Shown here: positions 12,890 to 24,681 of the stretch, piece after piece
Layout: every line of letters begins with the position of its first letter
Numbering within the stretch: the first letter of the stretch is position 1
Assembly: GCF_000143535.2 (NCBI RefSeq)
Contig: NC_037312.1
Span: 1,984,001-2,048,000, forward strand
DNA length: 64,000 nt
Direction: 5' to 3'
Origin: Botrytis cinerea B05.10
Lineage: Eukaryota > Ascomycota > Leotiomycetes > Helotiales > Sclerotiniaceae
Made by a program: the position numbers and the translations under genes
Notes under the pieces: generated by a model
What the model was told of the DNA's origin: nothing
The model's input: only the letters and a program-made list of their open reading frames with translations
Databases searched by the model: none

Positions 12890-15172
12890 TCGATCTGTAC
12901 TATCTATTATTATTATTATTATTATTACTATTATTATTATCACCTATTGCTGTTGCACCAGTCATTAATCGAGATGATGGAATATCAGAGTATCAGAATA
13001 CCAAAAACATCATCGAAATCTAGAAAGTGTTTAATTTCCACGCGACGATCAAAGACGTGACCAGACCAGACCAGACCAGACCGGAGTCTCTCAGCTGCCC
13101 GGAAGCGTACAGCGTCTATTAATTCGAATCGAAGAAAGACATTGTTGGAGCCAGCTCTCCTCTCCGCACTTCGCACTTTGCAATCCTGGCACTCGCATTC
13201 GGATCACCAGGAACACCCTTCGTAGAATGTATTATAACATAATGTAACACAGTAATGATAGACAGACAGACAGACAGACCAGCAGACAAAGAGGCTTCCC
13301 GGTGCGGTGCGATACGCTAGGTTGCTATAGCTTACCCCAAAGTGATAATCCGGAGTCGTGTGCGCTCTTCCCGCGGATAATCAATTCCAAAAAGAAAGAA
13401 AGAAAGAAAGAAAGAAAGAATGGAAATGGGGATTTTCGTCTGCGACGTACGAGTACGAGATGAGGGTTTTGCCCAAACCCTCATTGGGTGGGTGAGAGGG
13501 CTTGGTGGCAGGTGGGTGGTTTGGGTAATTTTAGAGGGGGGGGGGATGGGAATCATGGGAATCATGGGATGCGATGGATGGAGATGGATGGACATACGTA
13601 GATGGATGGGTGAATGGGAATGAAACGAGAGGCGGGGCGATTTGCGATGGGTGATGGAGGATGAGTGATGGATGGATGGATGGATTTCGAGGAGATTTAC
13701 TTTTGGATGTCTGGAATTGTATGGGAGGGGTTGGGAGATGGGGTTGGAGATGGGGATGGAGATGGAGATGGAGATGGAGATTTACTTTGTAGATATAGAT
13801 GCACTTTGGATATTGTTCTAGAGACTAGGTTCCTAGGTACCTAGGTACCTAGATAGGTAGGTAGAGATTATTATTTTATTCATCTGATTGTATTTATTTG
13901 ATTGCCGTGTGTGTGTTTGCATGGTAAGTTTAAAACACCTCGAATATAATCACATGATCCGGATAGCCACATCAGGTATATCCTCCTTTTCGAGCTGCCG
14001 AGTACACCACTGCACCCAAAAATCACATCATAGTTTACGAAGGAAAAAAAAAACAAAAAAAAAACACGTTGAGGAAATATCTAGGTAGGTATGCGCAAGC
14101 AAGCAAAAATGGTAATCGGTCAGCTTTTTAACAAATCACGTCGGGTGCTGTGCTGGGTGCATGATCGATGGATAGATAGAAGGAATCAGATAAATTACAT
14201 GTGTTGGCCAACACGTGCATGCGCATTACACTTGTAGCATTGACTTACTTACTGTATGCAATGTAATGTAATGTAATGTAGGTAGGCCAGACGAAGAAGA
14301 TTCCTCTCCAAGTACCGGTGAACGGGAGACGGGAGGGAAGAAAAAAAAGGTTTTTAGTAAACAGTAGGTTCAAACACACCGTATGTTCAACGTGCCTATA
14401 TCGTCGGAATATCGCCTATATGTTCGCTTTCATGTGGGTATATGGAGTGGGTGTACACTATACACTGTACACTGTACATATGTACATACATACATACATC
14501 CATACACACATCCATACATCGTATTGGCAAATGTCGATGTTCGCTGCGATACGGTGAGAGGGGCAAGGTGTTGGAGGGGTTGGCTGGTTGGTGGACTCGG
14601 AAAGTACTTGCATGAAGTAGGCAGGTGGGGGAAAGTTGATTGGAGGGTCGTGATGGATGGACGGTTGGGGATGGGCGTGTGGCTTGTAGTCGGTGAGGAC
14701 TTGGACTTGGAGGGGGGGTGGTATTTGCGGATTTATTGGGTTTGGGGCTCACACACACTCACACACACCGCACGGTGAAGAAGGTGGGTGGGTGGTGGTG
14801 GTTGGGGACTTGTGAAGTTGGCGATGGAGGAGCGAGTGGGTATTTTCAATTTGGGACGGAGGGTAAAAGCTTTGTTCGTGTGTTGTTTGAATTGTGGTGT
14901 GGTGGTGATCTGCATTTGGCGGTGCGTGCTCGCTGCTGATACCTACCTGCCCTCGTCCAAGTATCAGAAGTTGGCTGGTGTGAATATATGTACTGATTCT
15001 GGGAAGTGATTTGCGTCTCGGCTTCTTTGCTTTTGTGGAGAGAAGTGCACTGGACTGGACTGGGCATGGCCTAGCTGCTACATGTCGTGTGGATAATCTG
15101 AATCTGAATCTGAATCTGAATATGATGAATATGAATATGAACATGAACATGAACATGAATATGAATATGAAT

Positions 15173-18100
15173 CCTGCTGGGTGGAGCGTCAGATATCATG
15201 TGACGATCATTCATTCAAATAATGATCCCCCACTCAGACAACCGGACTGCGCACATCCAAATCTCCCTTGTCTCAAACAAATCAAATGAAGCCCATCGGG
15301 AATTAGGGAAAACTTTCATTCCGATCGGATCCCGGAAAAAGTAAATCTCTTTTCCGATCACATGCTCACACGCTCCTCACCCCCCGATTTCGACCGGCAG
15401 TATATCCATCCAGATGCCATATCCATCATCGTAAAAGCATCTCGCTGACAAGCGTACCTGACACACCAGCCCACCTGCGCCCTGGCTCATTGCATAATCT
15501 ACTTATCTTACCGATTATGAAGATCCATCAATCAGCACGCCGGAAATCCATAAGGCTGAACTCACCTCGGCGAGGAATTATGTACCATTCCGCTTACGGC
15601 CCCCGGACATTTATCGTTTCTTTCGCAGGGGAGATTCGTAATTTGGACGTGCTGTGATGGCTCTGATGGGGGTAGGAAACGACGGCGCGATATGTTCCGA
15701 TGGGGTAGAGAAGAAATGGTCGTGTGAATGATACCAGTATGCGGCATCGTCGGGAGCGTATAATGGACTAGTTGTTCTCTATACAAACTCTTCGGGGACG
15801 AAGGAAGGAATTGATACATCTCTCGGGATTGACGTCCGTTCCATCGTCCGCTCTATCCGAAAAAGAGTCTAGACATTTTATAATCGGAATATACCCAAAC
15901 AAGCTAGCGTCCTGTCAACCACGAGTTCGAGAATAATCCCCGCTCCCACGCAATCCAGACGGCTGGCGAGCTATTAGTTGAGGTGTGGAGCGTCTGTGCC
16001 AGCTCTATGGGTTGCTTGGTGGCTTATGTCAGACGAAAGAGCAGAGGCATATGATACCAAGACTTTGGGATCCAGGTATATGTCCTCGCGTCTTGCATCT
16101 CCGGCATTTCGGTCGTGCCGAGTGAGTTGCAGTATGAATTGTTCGATGTGGCTGTGGCTGTGTCTGTGTAGCTTGGATGAAGCTCAACTGGGATGGAACG
16201 TTCTTGTGATGCTTATATTTGGTGAATGTTACGTTGATTTGGAGATTACTTTGATGTGATACTATGGCATGATGTTTGTTGCTGAGTATGTGCCAAGGAA
16301 GTCCTTGATAGCGCTAGTGTAGCGATTTATTTGATAAATTTCGGCACTGGTGTTATTCGTATATGCTTGCTTAAACTGTTCATTGTCTAGTGCTAGTGAC
16401 ATGTAGTACAAACATCACTTAAGGTGCTAGCCAATACTCCACGGAACGGGAACGGGAAAGTAGATCTTGCAAGTGCCTTCTCAATCGGCGAAGACACTTT
16501 GAGTAAGACTCATGGGCTCTTCTATCCGATATCTCTCCATGTCTTTCTTCGTTATCACAGTTCGATCCCGAAGATCCCGATCCCGTGATACAGAACAGAA
16601 TCCTATGTTGCATGTCTTTCTCCACAGGGCTGAAATAGACTTCGTACCACGACTTTTAGTGTTCAAGCCACCAACGTTAAATATCAAGGTCGAAAAATCT
16701 GTACTTGTAGATTATCCTTCTTCGACAGGGTGTGAATGCTTCCCTGCGTGCTCTGTCTTCGGAACAAGATTCGGAATCTCGGAGTTGCCATAATGTGACT
16801 AGTCGTATCGACGTCTATTTTTTCTCGGTATCAATATAGCTATGTTGCGCACCTAACAGCCAATTAGTAAGGAATAAAACTAAAAGTTGTATGTATGAGG
16901 TAAAACCAAAACCCCTTTGTAACCAATGATGTCATTACAACCTTTCCTCTTTTGTTAGCTGAAGGTTTTGTTGCACGTCTCAATAATTGTCATTGTTCAC
17001 AAAGTATTGTCATTGTGGGTACATTGTGATTGCCATTGTTGTTGTTATTGTTGTTATTCCGCATTGCTGTTATCATAACTATTATCGTCGATTCTAGCCA
17101 CCATGCTGCGATCTACCCTAAAGTTTCATCATCTCTATCTGAGACTCTTCTCCCTCGACCTCATCCACAGTTCCACATTAGTAAGTCGAGATTCAAGTTT
17201 TCATATATAAAACGCAAAGGGTATGTTCGAGATTGTTTTGGTACGAAGGGAAGCCATAGAGAGGGTATCCAAACTTGCTTCTGTTTAATTCGTGTTTCAA
17301 TATATCTTCCCAACTATCCTGTACTCGGGTATATGCAATATAGAACTTTGGAGCTTTAGAGAAATTCATCACTGGTTGCTTTTGGCTAACTCCATCGATG
17401 TTCATACGCGAGGCGTACTTGTTGGTGATTAGTTTTTACAGGAAAAGAGAGAAGTGTAGCCACAAGAGAGCGAGACACTAAATCTATTGAAGGAAAAGTG
17501 AAGGGGAAACAAAAGTAAGGGGGTGTGAACGTAGTGAATGACTTCAATTCAATGGCTACTGAAATAAAGCTCTAAGCGAAAGCGAAAGAGACTAGCTCTT
17601 TTTAGTAGACCTTGTGTAAGCTCTACTATCCCCCGTACATAGCTAGCTCTTTAGATAGAATACAATTAGACAATTAGGACCTGCGCAATTTCGAGGGTGC
17701 TACGTCTTCCGTATCCTTCTCGTACAAACATAGGGATTGTGTCCCTGCAGAAGAAGGCAGCCATAGCATTTTTGTACCAGTAGAAATATATATCATATGG
17801 GAAGTTCAAGCTTATGCACTTTCTAATAGATAGGTGTTTAAAACCGAATCTTCAGTAGCGAAACACGTGAAGGTCATTACTGGTGTTGTCAAGGCTGTTA
17901 AAGTGGTGCAGACTCCAATAATGGAGAGTCAATCCGGAGAGTATTTGGCCGCGCCAGATGTCGCTCTAGCTGCGGATCTTGGCCCAAAGAGCCCTTTGAT
18001 TCTCCCCTCTTCTTTGGCTCCGGAATAACACCGTCAGCAGCTTGGCAAAGGAAGTTTTTTGCTAACACCATTGATTATATCACCATAGCGGATTCGATGA

Positions 18101-19590
18101 TACAGATTCCGATGTGACAATGATCAGAGCAGATGGCCCTCCCAGCAGATTTCCCAATACCGTAGGGTCTCTTGACACCATCCCTCCCCTCCAAATGTCA
18201 TTTAATCACTCTCACACCCATTTAGATTCTAGCCTTAAAAAGCTGGAATCTACGATACTCATTTTCAGATTTGCAATGGAATTATACTACTCAAGCTACT
18301 ACAAAGAAAATGTTTCCTACTGTTTACTTTAGAGTCTAGCTTCCCACTGCTCATTACGAATCACAGAAGCCTATCTATTCCGTTATAGAATTTACTTATT
18401 CCACCATAGAATCTACCATAAAATCTAACGAGTATGAGAATAAGATCTAAAGGGTACAAGGGTAAAACAAGTGTGAATTTCAGGGCACGAAAGTAAGTGA
18501 ATCGTTTTGGGGGGGGGGGGGGGGGGGGCGTGAGAGTAATCTGCTTCTGGTCGCTGTCTGTCTAGACTAAGGCAAACTTATGTATTCGCGTAAATTCAAT
18601 AGAAAGTAACAGACTTGAATTTTTGAAGATGCAATGAGGAATCCGAGGTGATGATTGTGCGGTTCGCTAATCGAGTGTGAAGAGGAGAGGTGAGATGACG
18701 TACAGTGGATTAACCAAATTAGGAAATTCGATGTGTTGAAGAGTGTGCAGAGTAAATTCAAAGATCGAGATGAACTAGAAACATTTGGATCAGGGCATTC
18801 CGAACCCTCGGATCTGTTGTAACTGGAGGAGATTTACTGATAGTTATAAGTAGATGATCGGTCGAAATTGTGTGCTGAAAATTAGAGTGAGAGATTGTTC
18901 ATCTTCGTCATTGTGGTAGGAAGGTATCGCCGAGAGTGGTTGTTGGGATATATCAAATTAGTTGAAAAGGAGACACAAGCGAGCGATGGTGAGACAATGT
19001 GTTTGTGACCATTCGCCCCCCCCCCAAAAACTACCACTGCCACTGTTTCTCTACATTGGTTTAGTTAAACACCCATTCCTTCCCCTTAATGTCATGAGTG
19101 AATGAGTTTTGTCGTGTTCAGATATTCGATCGAGACGCAAAAAACATTTGAGTCGTTCTCGTTCTCCTTCTCCAAAATGCGAGCGAGACACGGGGCACTC
19201 GCTTCTTTAATTCTCCGCTTTCATACTCTCCTCCAAACCCACCTTTGCCCTGCACACACCCCTTTCAAGAATTTCTCATACAACCGTCCCAGACTATCGC
19301 TTAATCCAGTTTCTGGTACTTCAATCTGCTTGACTCGTCAATTTATTCATACCCACGTCCGTCTAAAAAATTACATGCACATCTCTTAATAAGTCGTTAA
19401 AGGGAGAGCGAGGAGCCATGAATCTACTCTATACGACTTGAATAAGTACAGACCTGGCCAATTCACAAGGAAACCCAAGTCTTTGAAGTTTAACCAGATC
19501 TCCCAACCACAAAACAAATTTACGGATTACATTCGCTATAAATCTGTGAAAAGGGGAAGGAAAATGGAACACAAAAAGAAAAGATTAAGA
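15173..19590. other. Gene desert
   Basis: No convincing reading frame. 15.2-16.3 kb has ordinary composition with no recognisable protein. Around 17.56-17.69 kb the motif CTAGCTCTTT or a variant recurs, without terminal repeats that would define an element. A G20 tract lies at 18509-18528. 19016-19025 is a C10 tract. No tRNA or transposase was recognised. Confidence 0.5.
18509..18528. repeat. Poly-G tract, 20 G
   Basis: Uninterrupted run of 20 G after CGTTTT. It could fold as a G-quadruplex or mark a sequencing-difficult site. Confidence 0.9.
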
Positions 19591-19709
19591 ACATACAACA
19601 GTGGGGATTCGCTGGTGGTCACCCACCCAACTACTAATCCACCGATCTGAAGCTTGTGTATGGCAGAGCGGACGGGATGCCCAATTCTCTTCAGTCTATG
19701 GTCGTATGT
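19591..19709 (-). rRNA. 5S ribosomal RNA, isotype B
   Basis: Read on the - strand, this 119-nt stretch starts ACATACGACCATAG, contains GGGCATCCCGTCCGCTCTGCC and the internal C-box region GTGGGTGACCACCAGCGAATC, and ends GTTGTATGT, which pairs with the 5' end to form helix I. This is the fungal 5S pattern familiar from Neurospora. The internal Pol III control region is therefore intact. The first T-run downstream is TTTT at 19579-19582, with TTTTT at 19573-19577, about 8 nt past the mature end; both are plausible terminators. Compared with the second copy (40448-40566) there are four differences, and all fall in paired positions that change together (20 with 59, 70 with 107). A functional gene is likelier than a pseudogene. 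Confidence 0.93.
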
Positions 19710-20275
19710 GACAGATGCGGCTTTGATAGCGAATATATATTCAAATCGGATGAGGTGGACAGGGAAGAAAAATACCCCTTGTAATGGCTGAAGGAGATGA
19801 ATAAAGCCAAAAAAAAAAGCTATAAAAAAAGTATTGATATACAAGGGGTAGATGGTTGGAATTTTATGGACCTCTCTTGATAGTATGAGGATCTTCATAA
19901 GCAGACTTGGAGAAAGAGATTGTTGACATACAAAGGAAGAGCAAACACAAGTAGTGCTGATTGCGAGAACCCTAGAGTGGAAATATACTTCTCATCCTGA
20001 AACTCAACTGTGGGTATGTGGATGGATAGTACCAATATCATATGCAATTTCTTAAGTGAAATTAAGCAAATTGGCATTTTTAACCATTAGTTGTACCTAC
20101 TGCCTTCAACATTCATGGATTCCAGCATGTAAGCGATTCTTCACACCCCGAAGTAGTGTTTAGTGCGAACACTTATTGAAAGTCCTCATACGAATGTAAA
20201 TTTTGACAATAAGGGTATATCTCATTATTCCTCTTGTAATTATCCACTGGCGAACCAACCTTGATCCCAACCTGC
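19710..20275. other. Intergenic, 5S gene to RRP36 3' side
   Basis: AT-rich DNA holding the 5' flank of the 5S gene (a TATATATT-type stretch at about 19732-19740, which could act as an upstream Pol III element) and the 3' flank of RRP36. A poly-A tract with AAAGCTATAAAAAAAG lies at about 19807-19832. No gene was seen. Confidence 0.5.
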
Positions 20276-21226
20276 CTAATCGACCATTCTTCTCGCTCTC
20301 GGCATATTCTTCTTTTCTTTTCCCTCCACCTTCTTTCTCCTCCTCTCGATGACCCGATCCAATTGTCTCCCCTTCAACTCTCCGAAAGTATCCAATAGAA
20401 CCCTCTTCTTTTGTTCTGCCTTCTTCAAATAATATGGCGTCTTTCCCTCCTTTACCAATTCCTTCTCCTCTTTCCTATGCTTGTCTAATACCTCTCGAGC
20501 CTTTCTCTTCCTAGCATCCGTCTTCTTTCTACTCTCCATACGCAACAATTCCCTCTTCAACTTCTCCTTCTCGTCTTCGTCCTTAGTTTTCCTAATCGTC
20601 TCCTTTAATTTCTTCATTTCATCCTCTCGATAATCAACCAAGAAATCGTAGTTCTTTTCAATCTTTTGCATATCAACCGGACCATTTGTCGGCTCAAATC
20701 GTGGGTCTCGAATCTCCCTTTTCTTGACAGGTACGACTTCTCTGCGACGGGATACGGCTTTCTTACTGGAGACTTCGGTAGGTGCATTTTTGCTGCTGCG
20801 GGTAAAGTCTCGTTGGTCCTTCTTTCCGGCTTTACGTTCGGTAGCTTCATTATCTTCCCATCCATCACCATTACTCTTTTTTAAATTTTTCGAGTCCCTT
20901 TTACTGGGTTTGGACATGGTAGCTTGTGCTTTAGCCAATGCGCCGAAAGAGATCGAGGCCGCGCCATTGGATGCCTCTTCTTCAGATTCAGATAATTCCT
21001 ATTGAATATTAGTCAAAGATCTATATTTGGCTTTGATGAATCTAACCTCATCATCGTCATCATCTACTTCCTCGTCGCTGGAACTTCCTCCTTCCGCATC
21101 ATTTTTACCGGTTTCTGACGGAGCAGAATCTGAAGAAGATTCTTCAATTTCTTCTGAAGCCTCTCTTCTTGCTCTCACGCGCCTCTGTAGGCCAGTGTCT
21201 AGTGCTTTTCTCTTTGTTGATAACAT
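20276..21226 (-). CDS. RRP36: rRNA biogenesis protein RRP36
   Basis: RRP36 is a nucleolar factor for early processing of the 35S pre-rRNA and 18S rRNA production. Two exons: 21047-21226 and 20276-20998. The 48-bp intron (20999-21046) starts GTTAGA, has TGACTAAT as branch site and ends CAATAG; reading through it gives a stop, and removing it joins DDDDDE to ELSESEEEAS in frame. The protein of 300 aa has the family layout: N-terminal QRRVRARRE, an acidic Ser-rich stretch, then a Lys/Arg-rich C-terminal half with RDPRFEPTNG, NYDFLVDYREDE and the MESRKKTDARKRKAREVL coiled helix. I chose the ATG at 21226 (MLSTKRKALD) because family members start shortly before QRRVRAR; an in-frame ATG at 21295 would add 23 residues. 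It is divergent to the NIF-domain gene across about 195 bp. Confidence 0.92.
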
Positions 21227-21421
21227 CGCCAAATTTCGTAGTTGCTCAGGTTTTAATTTCTTAAAGATTGAGTGATATGGGGATTTTTTTGCCAATCTCT
21301 GACAATCTCAAGGCGGTGAGTTACGGAACAACAAAATTCCGATTAGTTTCGATTATTCTATTATCGATTTTTCGAGTTCATCTTCAGCCTTGTATCGACC
21401 AGAAGGTAAACTTTCTAGCTG
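21227..21421. promoter_or_regulatory. Shared promoter of RRP36 and the NIF-domain gene
   Basis: Only 195 bp separate the two ATGs on opposite strands (126 bp if the longer RRP36 start is used), so both promoters must lie here or overlap the genes. No named motif was identified. Confidence 0.5.
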
Positions 21422-22702
21422 ATGTCCCTAGCACGTTCTTTTGTGTCAACGCTCAGTGCAGTAGAGTTGAGGTACATTACTGCAAGGAAATTCTCTTCAA
21501 CTAATAATGTATTAAATCAATTGGGACGAAACGATTCAGAACAAACACCATCATCAAAACCAAGGTTCGGCGAAAGGAATCGAAAACATCCCGGAGTACC
21601 ATTCAGATCTGGGGACGAACGTAAGAGTGATAGAGTACCCAAATTTGGCGATAAAAAGACTCCATTGCTAAATCACAGTGGTCTCAAAGATATCCCGACA
21701 AATATATCAAAGCCATTGTATCCGCTATTACGATCACCATATTTTGCAAGCAAACCAGATCCACTACAAAGTCAGGCATTTTTCTATCCTTCATTCATTA
21801 AACATCTTGGGGAAAAGAAGCCATCGACCAAGGAGAAAATGGCTCCTATGTCCAAAGATGCGAGAACACAACCTTCAAGAGCCTCAGGTGGTGTCCCAAA
21901 CCCTACCAGCGACTACCTAGAAAAGTCCTATACCAAGCCAGATCAAGCACCCGTTCCCTCCCCTCTGGCCCGCCATCTCCTCGTCGTCATCGATCTAAAT
22001 GGCACGCTTCTCTACCGCCCCAACCGCAAATCTCCTACTAAATTTACTGCCCGTCCGCACGCTGAGAAGTTCCTACAATACTGCATCGATACCTTTTCTG
22101 TCGTAATCTGGTCATCAGCTAGATCGCAAAATGTGATCCCCATGTGCAAAACTATTCTCACTCCCAAGCTCCGACAAAATATTATTGCCATTTGGGGTCG
22201 CGAAACCTTCGGTCTCAGTTCCATGGATTACAATACTCGTGTACAATGTTACAAACGTCTCACTAAACTCTGGAACGATCCCCAGATCGCAGCTTCGCAC
22301 CCCGATGCTCAAAATGGTGGCAGATGGGACCAGACAAATACAGTATTGATTGATGATTCCAGCGAGAAAGCCCGCAGTGAACCTTTCAATCTGATCGAGA
22401 TTCCAGAATTCTTTGGCGATAACAAGGAAGTCGGAGATGTCTTGCCACAAGTTCATGATTACTTGAATTTCCTTAGCATGCATGAGAATGTCAGCGCTGC
22501 GATTCGACATTCGCCATTTGTTCCACAGCCCAAGGCTGATCCTCGTGAGGCTACAGGTTTGAATTTACCCATCCATCCACCCAAAGCTTTAGGTCCTGCT
22601 AGAGTTCCGTCTCCAGTTGAACCGGTGTATCAGCCCTCATACTCGAGTGATACCGTACCCTCAAAGTATCAACCGATGCTTGGAAATTCGGAGAAGTGGT
22701 AA
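21422..22702 (+). CDS. FCP1/NIF-domain HAD protein with DLNGT motif
   Basis: Intronless, 426 aa. Residues 1-180 are low-complexity and basic; the first ~28 (MSLARSFVSTLSAVELRYIT, then ARKFSST) resemble a mitochondrial presequence. Residues 185-350 form an FCP1-homology (NLI-interacting factor) HAD domain. Motif 1 is DLNGT at 191-195 in VVIDLNGTLLYR, motif 2 is WSSA around 230-233, and motif 3 is VLIDDS with Asp311-Asp312. In active FCP1/SCP phosphatases motif 1 is DxDGT; here the second Asp, the general acid/base, is Asn, so classical phosphatase activity is doubtful. Relatives include FCP1-like phosphatases and the mitochondrial import receptor Tim50, but the TIM50 signature is not clear. 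The C-terminal tail is Pro-rich. It converges on the eEF1B-gamma gene. Confidence 0.85.
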   Translation: MSLARSFVSTLSAVELRYITARKFSSTNNVLNQLGRNDSEQTPSSKPRFGERNRKHPGVPFRSGDERKSDRVPKFGDKKTPLLNHSGLKDIPTNISKPLYPLLRSPYFASKPDPLQSQAFFYPSFIKHLGEKKPSTKEKMAPMSKDARTQPSRASGGVPNPTSDYLEKSYTKPDQAPVPSPLARHLLVVIDLNGTLLYRPNRKSPTKFTARPHAEKFLQYCIDTFSVVIWSSARSQNVIPMCKTILTPKLRQNIIAIWGRETFGLSSMDYNTRVQCYKRLTKLWNDPQIAASHPDAQNGGRWDQTNTVLIDDSSEKARSEPFNLIEIPEFFGDNKEVGDVLPQVHDYLNFLSMHENVSAAIRHSPFVPQPKADPREATGLNLPIHPPKALGPARVPSPVEPVYQPSYSSDTVPSKYQPMLGNSEKW

Positions 22703-23121
22703 TTTGGTCCATTAACCGCTTTCTACTACCGGTAAGTTCATCATCTCTTATAGCTTTAAGCATGACATTATGATCATTAACAATGAGTGGTAGAAACTTC
22801 ATGCCATCAAGATCACTTGGTACATTCTTTTCTTTATGATACCCTTTTTCAACATACTTCTGGGCTTGTGTATAGGTGGGGCATCAGGATAGCATAAGGC
22901 ATCACAGCATAAAATGGCGTTTACGATGGTATTCAATATATAGTGGCATGGTAGTGAACTTAGATTGCATTGTTGCATAAAAGCTAAGCTAGTAATACCA
23001 AAAACGATCTTCATTTGATTTGTTTTCATTTATCCTCCCACACGTCATGATTGTTCATTACACGTTAACCCTGTTCAGCGCTAAAATCATTTTGAAAATT
23101 GAAACATCTTTAAGTAATGAT
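22703..23121. other. Convergent 3' intergenic region
   Basis: About 420 bp between two 3' ends; it must hold both polyadenylation regions. The DNA is AT-rich with no reading frame of note. Confidence 0.6.
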
Positions 23122-24681
23122 TTACTTGAAGACCTTTCCGTCAGCCCATGGGTACTCCTTGCCGTTAACGACAAGTGGCTTCTCCCAGGTCCATTGCTCG
23201 TTGACGAACTCTCTGTCCTCTGGCTTGCTGGCGTCAAGCTTGGTGAACTCGTAGCTCTCATAGTCAGGGGCGACATCGAAAGCTGGGAGAGCCTCTTGAC
23301 CACGGATGACGAAAGCACCCTTGATGATGCTGTCGTTGGCGGTACCGTAGACGGAAGCACATCCGAAGATGTACTTGCGGGAAGCCTCAAGACGAGCGAA
23401 GAAACCACCGATCAAGTTGGAGGTCATGAAGACTTGAGTAAGCTCATCATTGTACTTGTAGTCAACAGTCCACAAGGAGTATTCCTCAGCGTTGAAGTTC
23501 TCCCAGAACCACTTGAGGGCATCGGGAGTCTCTTGGTTAGAGTATTGACGCTTCCACTCATCGAGAGGAATGGTGGGCTTTGCCAAAGACTCGAGAGGGT
23601 GCTTTGCCTTTGGTGCAGCTGGGGCTTCCTCCTCCTCCTCCTCGACTTCCTTGGCCTTTGGCTTGGCAGCCTCCTTCTTTGGCTTCTCGGCCTTTGGTGC
23701 CTCAGCCTTCTTTGGTGCTTGGTTCTTGAGAGTTGGCTCGTCGATCAAAGCGAGAGGTTCAACAACAGCGGAGTAGATTGGCTGGTTGTAGACGGTAGCG
23801 TACCAACGGGCAGTGTTTGGGTTCTCAGCTCTCCACTTCTTGTCGAAGAAGAATTGGAAACCACGGGAGATGATACCAGCAGCAAACAAATCGGCGAGAG
23901 TGATACGCTCACCGGCGAGGTAGGTGTTGTTCAAGAGGTGCTCCTCAATGACGGAGATGCACTTGGCAGTGGCCTTGATGGAGTCATCGACGTTCTTCTT
24001 GTTGTATGGGTCACGGCCCATGAGAGGACGGAACCAACCACCGAGGGATGTGAGAACCTCAGAGTTGAAGAAAGACATCCACTTCAAGATAGAAGCATAG
24101 TCTTGCTTGGTCTTACCGAGGAGGGTGGTCTTCTCGTTTTGGGAGGTGACTGTAAATCTTGTAAGCTCGTGACTCATAAAACAAAGCAAATGCAAGATAA
24201 TTTTTTTTTTAAAGATAGTGTTCAGAGTCTAATTAATAAAGATCAACATAGAATGATTAAGACAGGGATAACTGTATGACATTTTTTTCATCATTACACA
24301 GGAGAGTTTGTGGAAGGTAGAGTTGTTGCAAATTTGTGCGAAACAAAGTGGGGTGAAGTGGGATGTAAACATACCATAGATGGCGATGGCAATGGCCTCG
24401 TGGAGGGTGAAGCCGTCAGCACCGACGAAAGTTGGGACTTTGCCGAGCTTGTTGATCTTGAGGTAATCCTCAGAGACACCCTTAGCTGGTTCGGTCTCGA
24501 CGATGTCGAGCTCGATGTTGTTGGCCTTTGCAACTGCACGAATGGCAGTTGAGCGGGGGTTGCCCTATAGAAAAAGTAGGATTAGCAAAGTTACAAAAAA
24601 CTATCCGTTGGCAGAGGATATGTCGGGGATTAAATAAATGCATGTACATACTGGGTAGGTGTAGAGAGTTCCGAAAGCCAT
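23122..24681 (-). CDS. Elongation factor 1-gamma (eEF1B gamma)
   Basis: Gamma subunit of the eEF1B guanine-exchange complex that recharges eEF1A with GTP in cytosolic translation. Three exons: 24652-24681 (MAFGTLYTYP), 24375-24564 and 23122-24149; introns 24565-24651 and 24150-24374, the latter ending TTTACAG. The 415-aa product fits the family. Residues 1-210 are a glutathione-transferase-like domain (GNPRSTAI, then the KLGKVPTF block and AIYVTSQN across the second junction). A Lys/Glu/Ala linker with a run of Glu follows, and the conserved EF1G C-terminal domain closes it (LDEWKRQYSN, then ALKWFWENFN, ending ADGKVFK). The coding strand avoids TTA, CTA and TCA over long stretches, a sign of high-expression codon bias that leaves a 419-codon open frame antisense. 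It is divergent to uS9m across 233 bp. Confidence 0.96.

Larger units (their letters stand above)
10776..15172. repeat. Microsatellite island in gene desert
   Basis: No gene was found. Many short tandem arrays occur, including CACATT (11051-11070), GGGAT (11161-11186), CAGC (11699-11728), GACG (11797-11818), GGCAT (11921-11945, degenerate to 11980), GATA (12009-12028), GA (12131-12157), GACAGA (12285-12310), CT (12350-12366), GAAT (12708-12730), CTT (12757-12779), ATT (12905-12940), GACCA (13059-13082), GACA (13261-13278), AAAG (13389-13420), ATGGAG (13756-13782), AATGT (14261-14280), AATCTG (15095-15119) and GAATAT/GAACAT (15124-15172). Units range from 2 to 6 bp. From about 13.42 to 14.9 kb the + strand is G-rich and C-poor. 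Confidence 0.85.

Noticed and set aside
17560..17700. LTR-like or transposon end with CTAGCTCTTT repeats
   Set aside because: No target-site duplication, terminal inverted repeat or coding remnant could be paired with it.
23020..24279. 419-codon + strand open frame
   Set aside because: Antisense to the eEF1B-gamma exons; its sequence is Leu/Val/Gly-rich without any domain and is explained by codon bias of the real gene.
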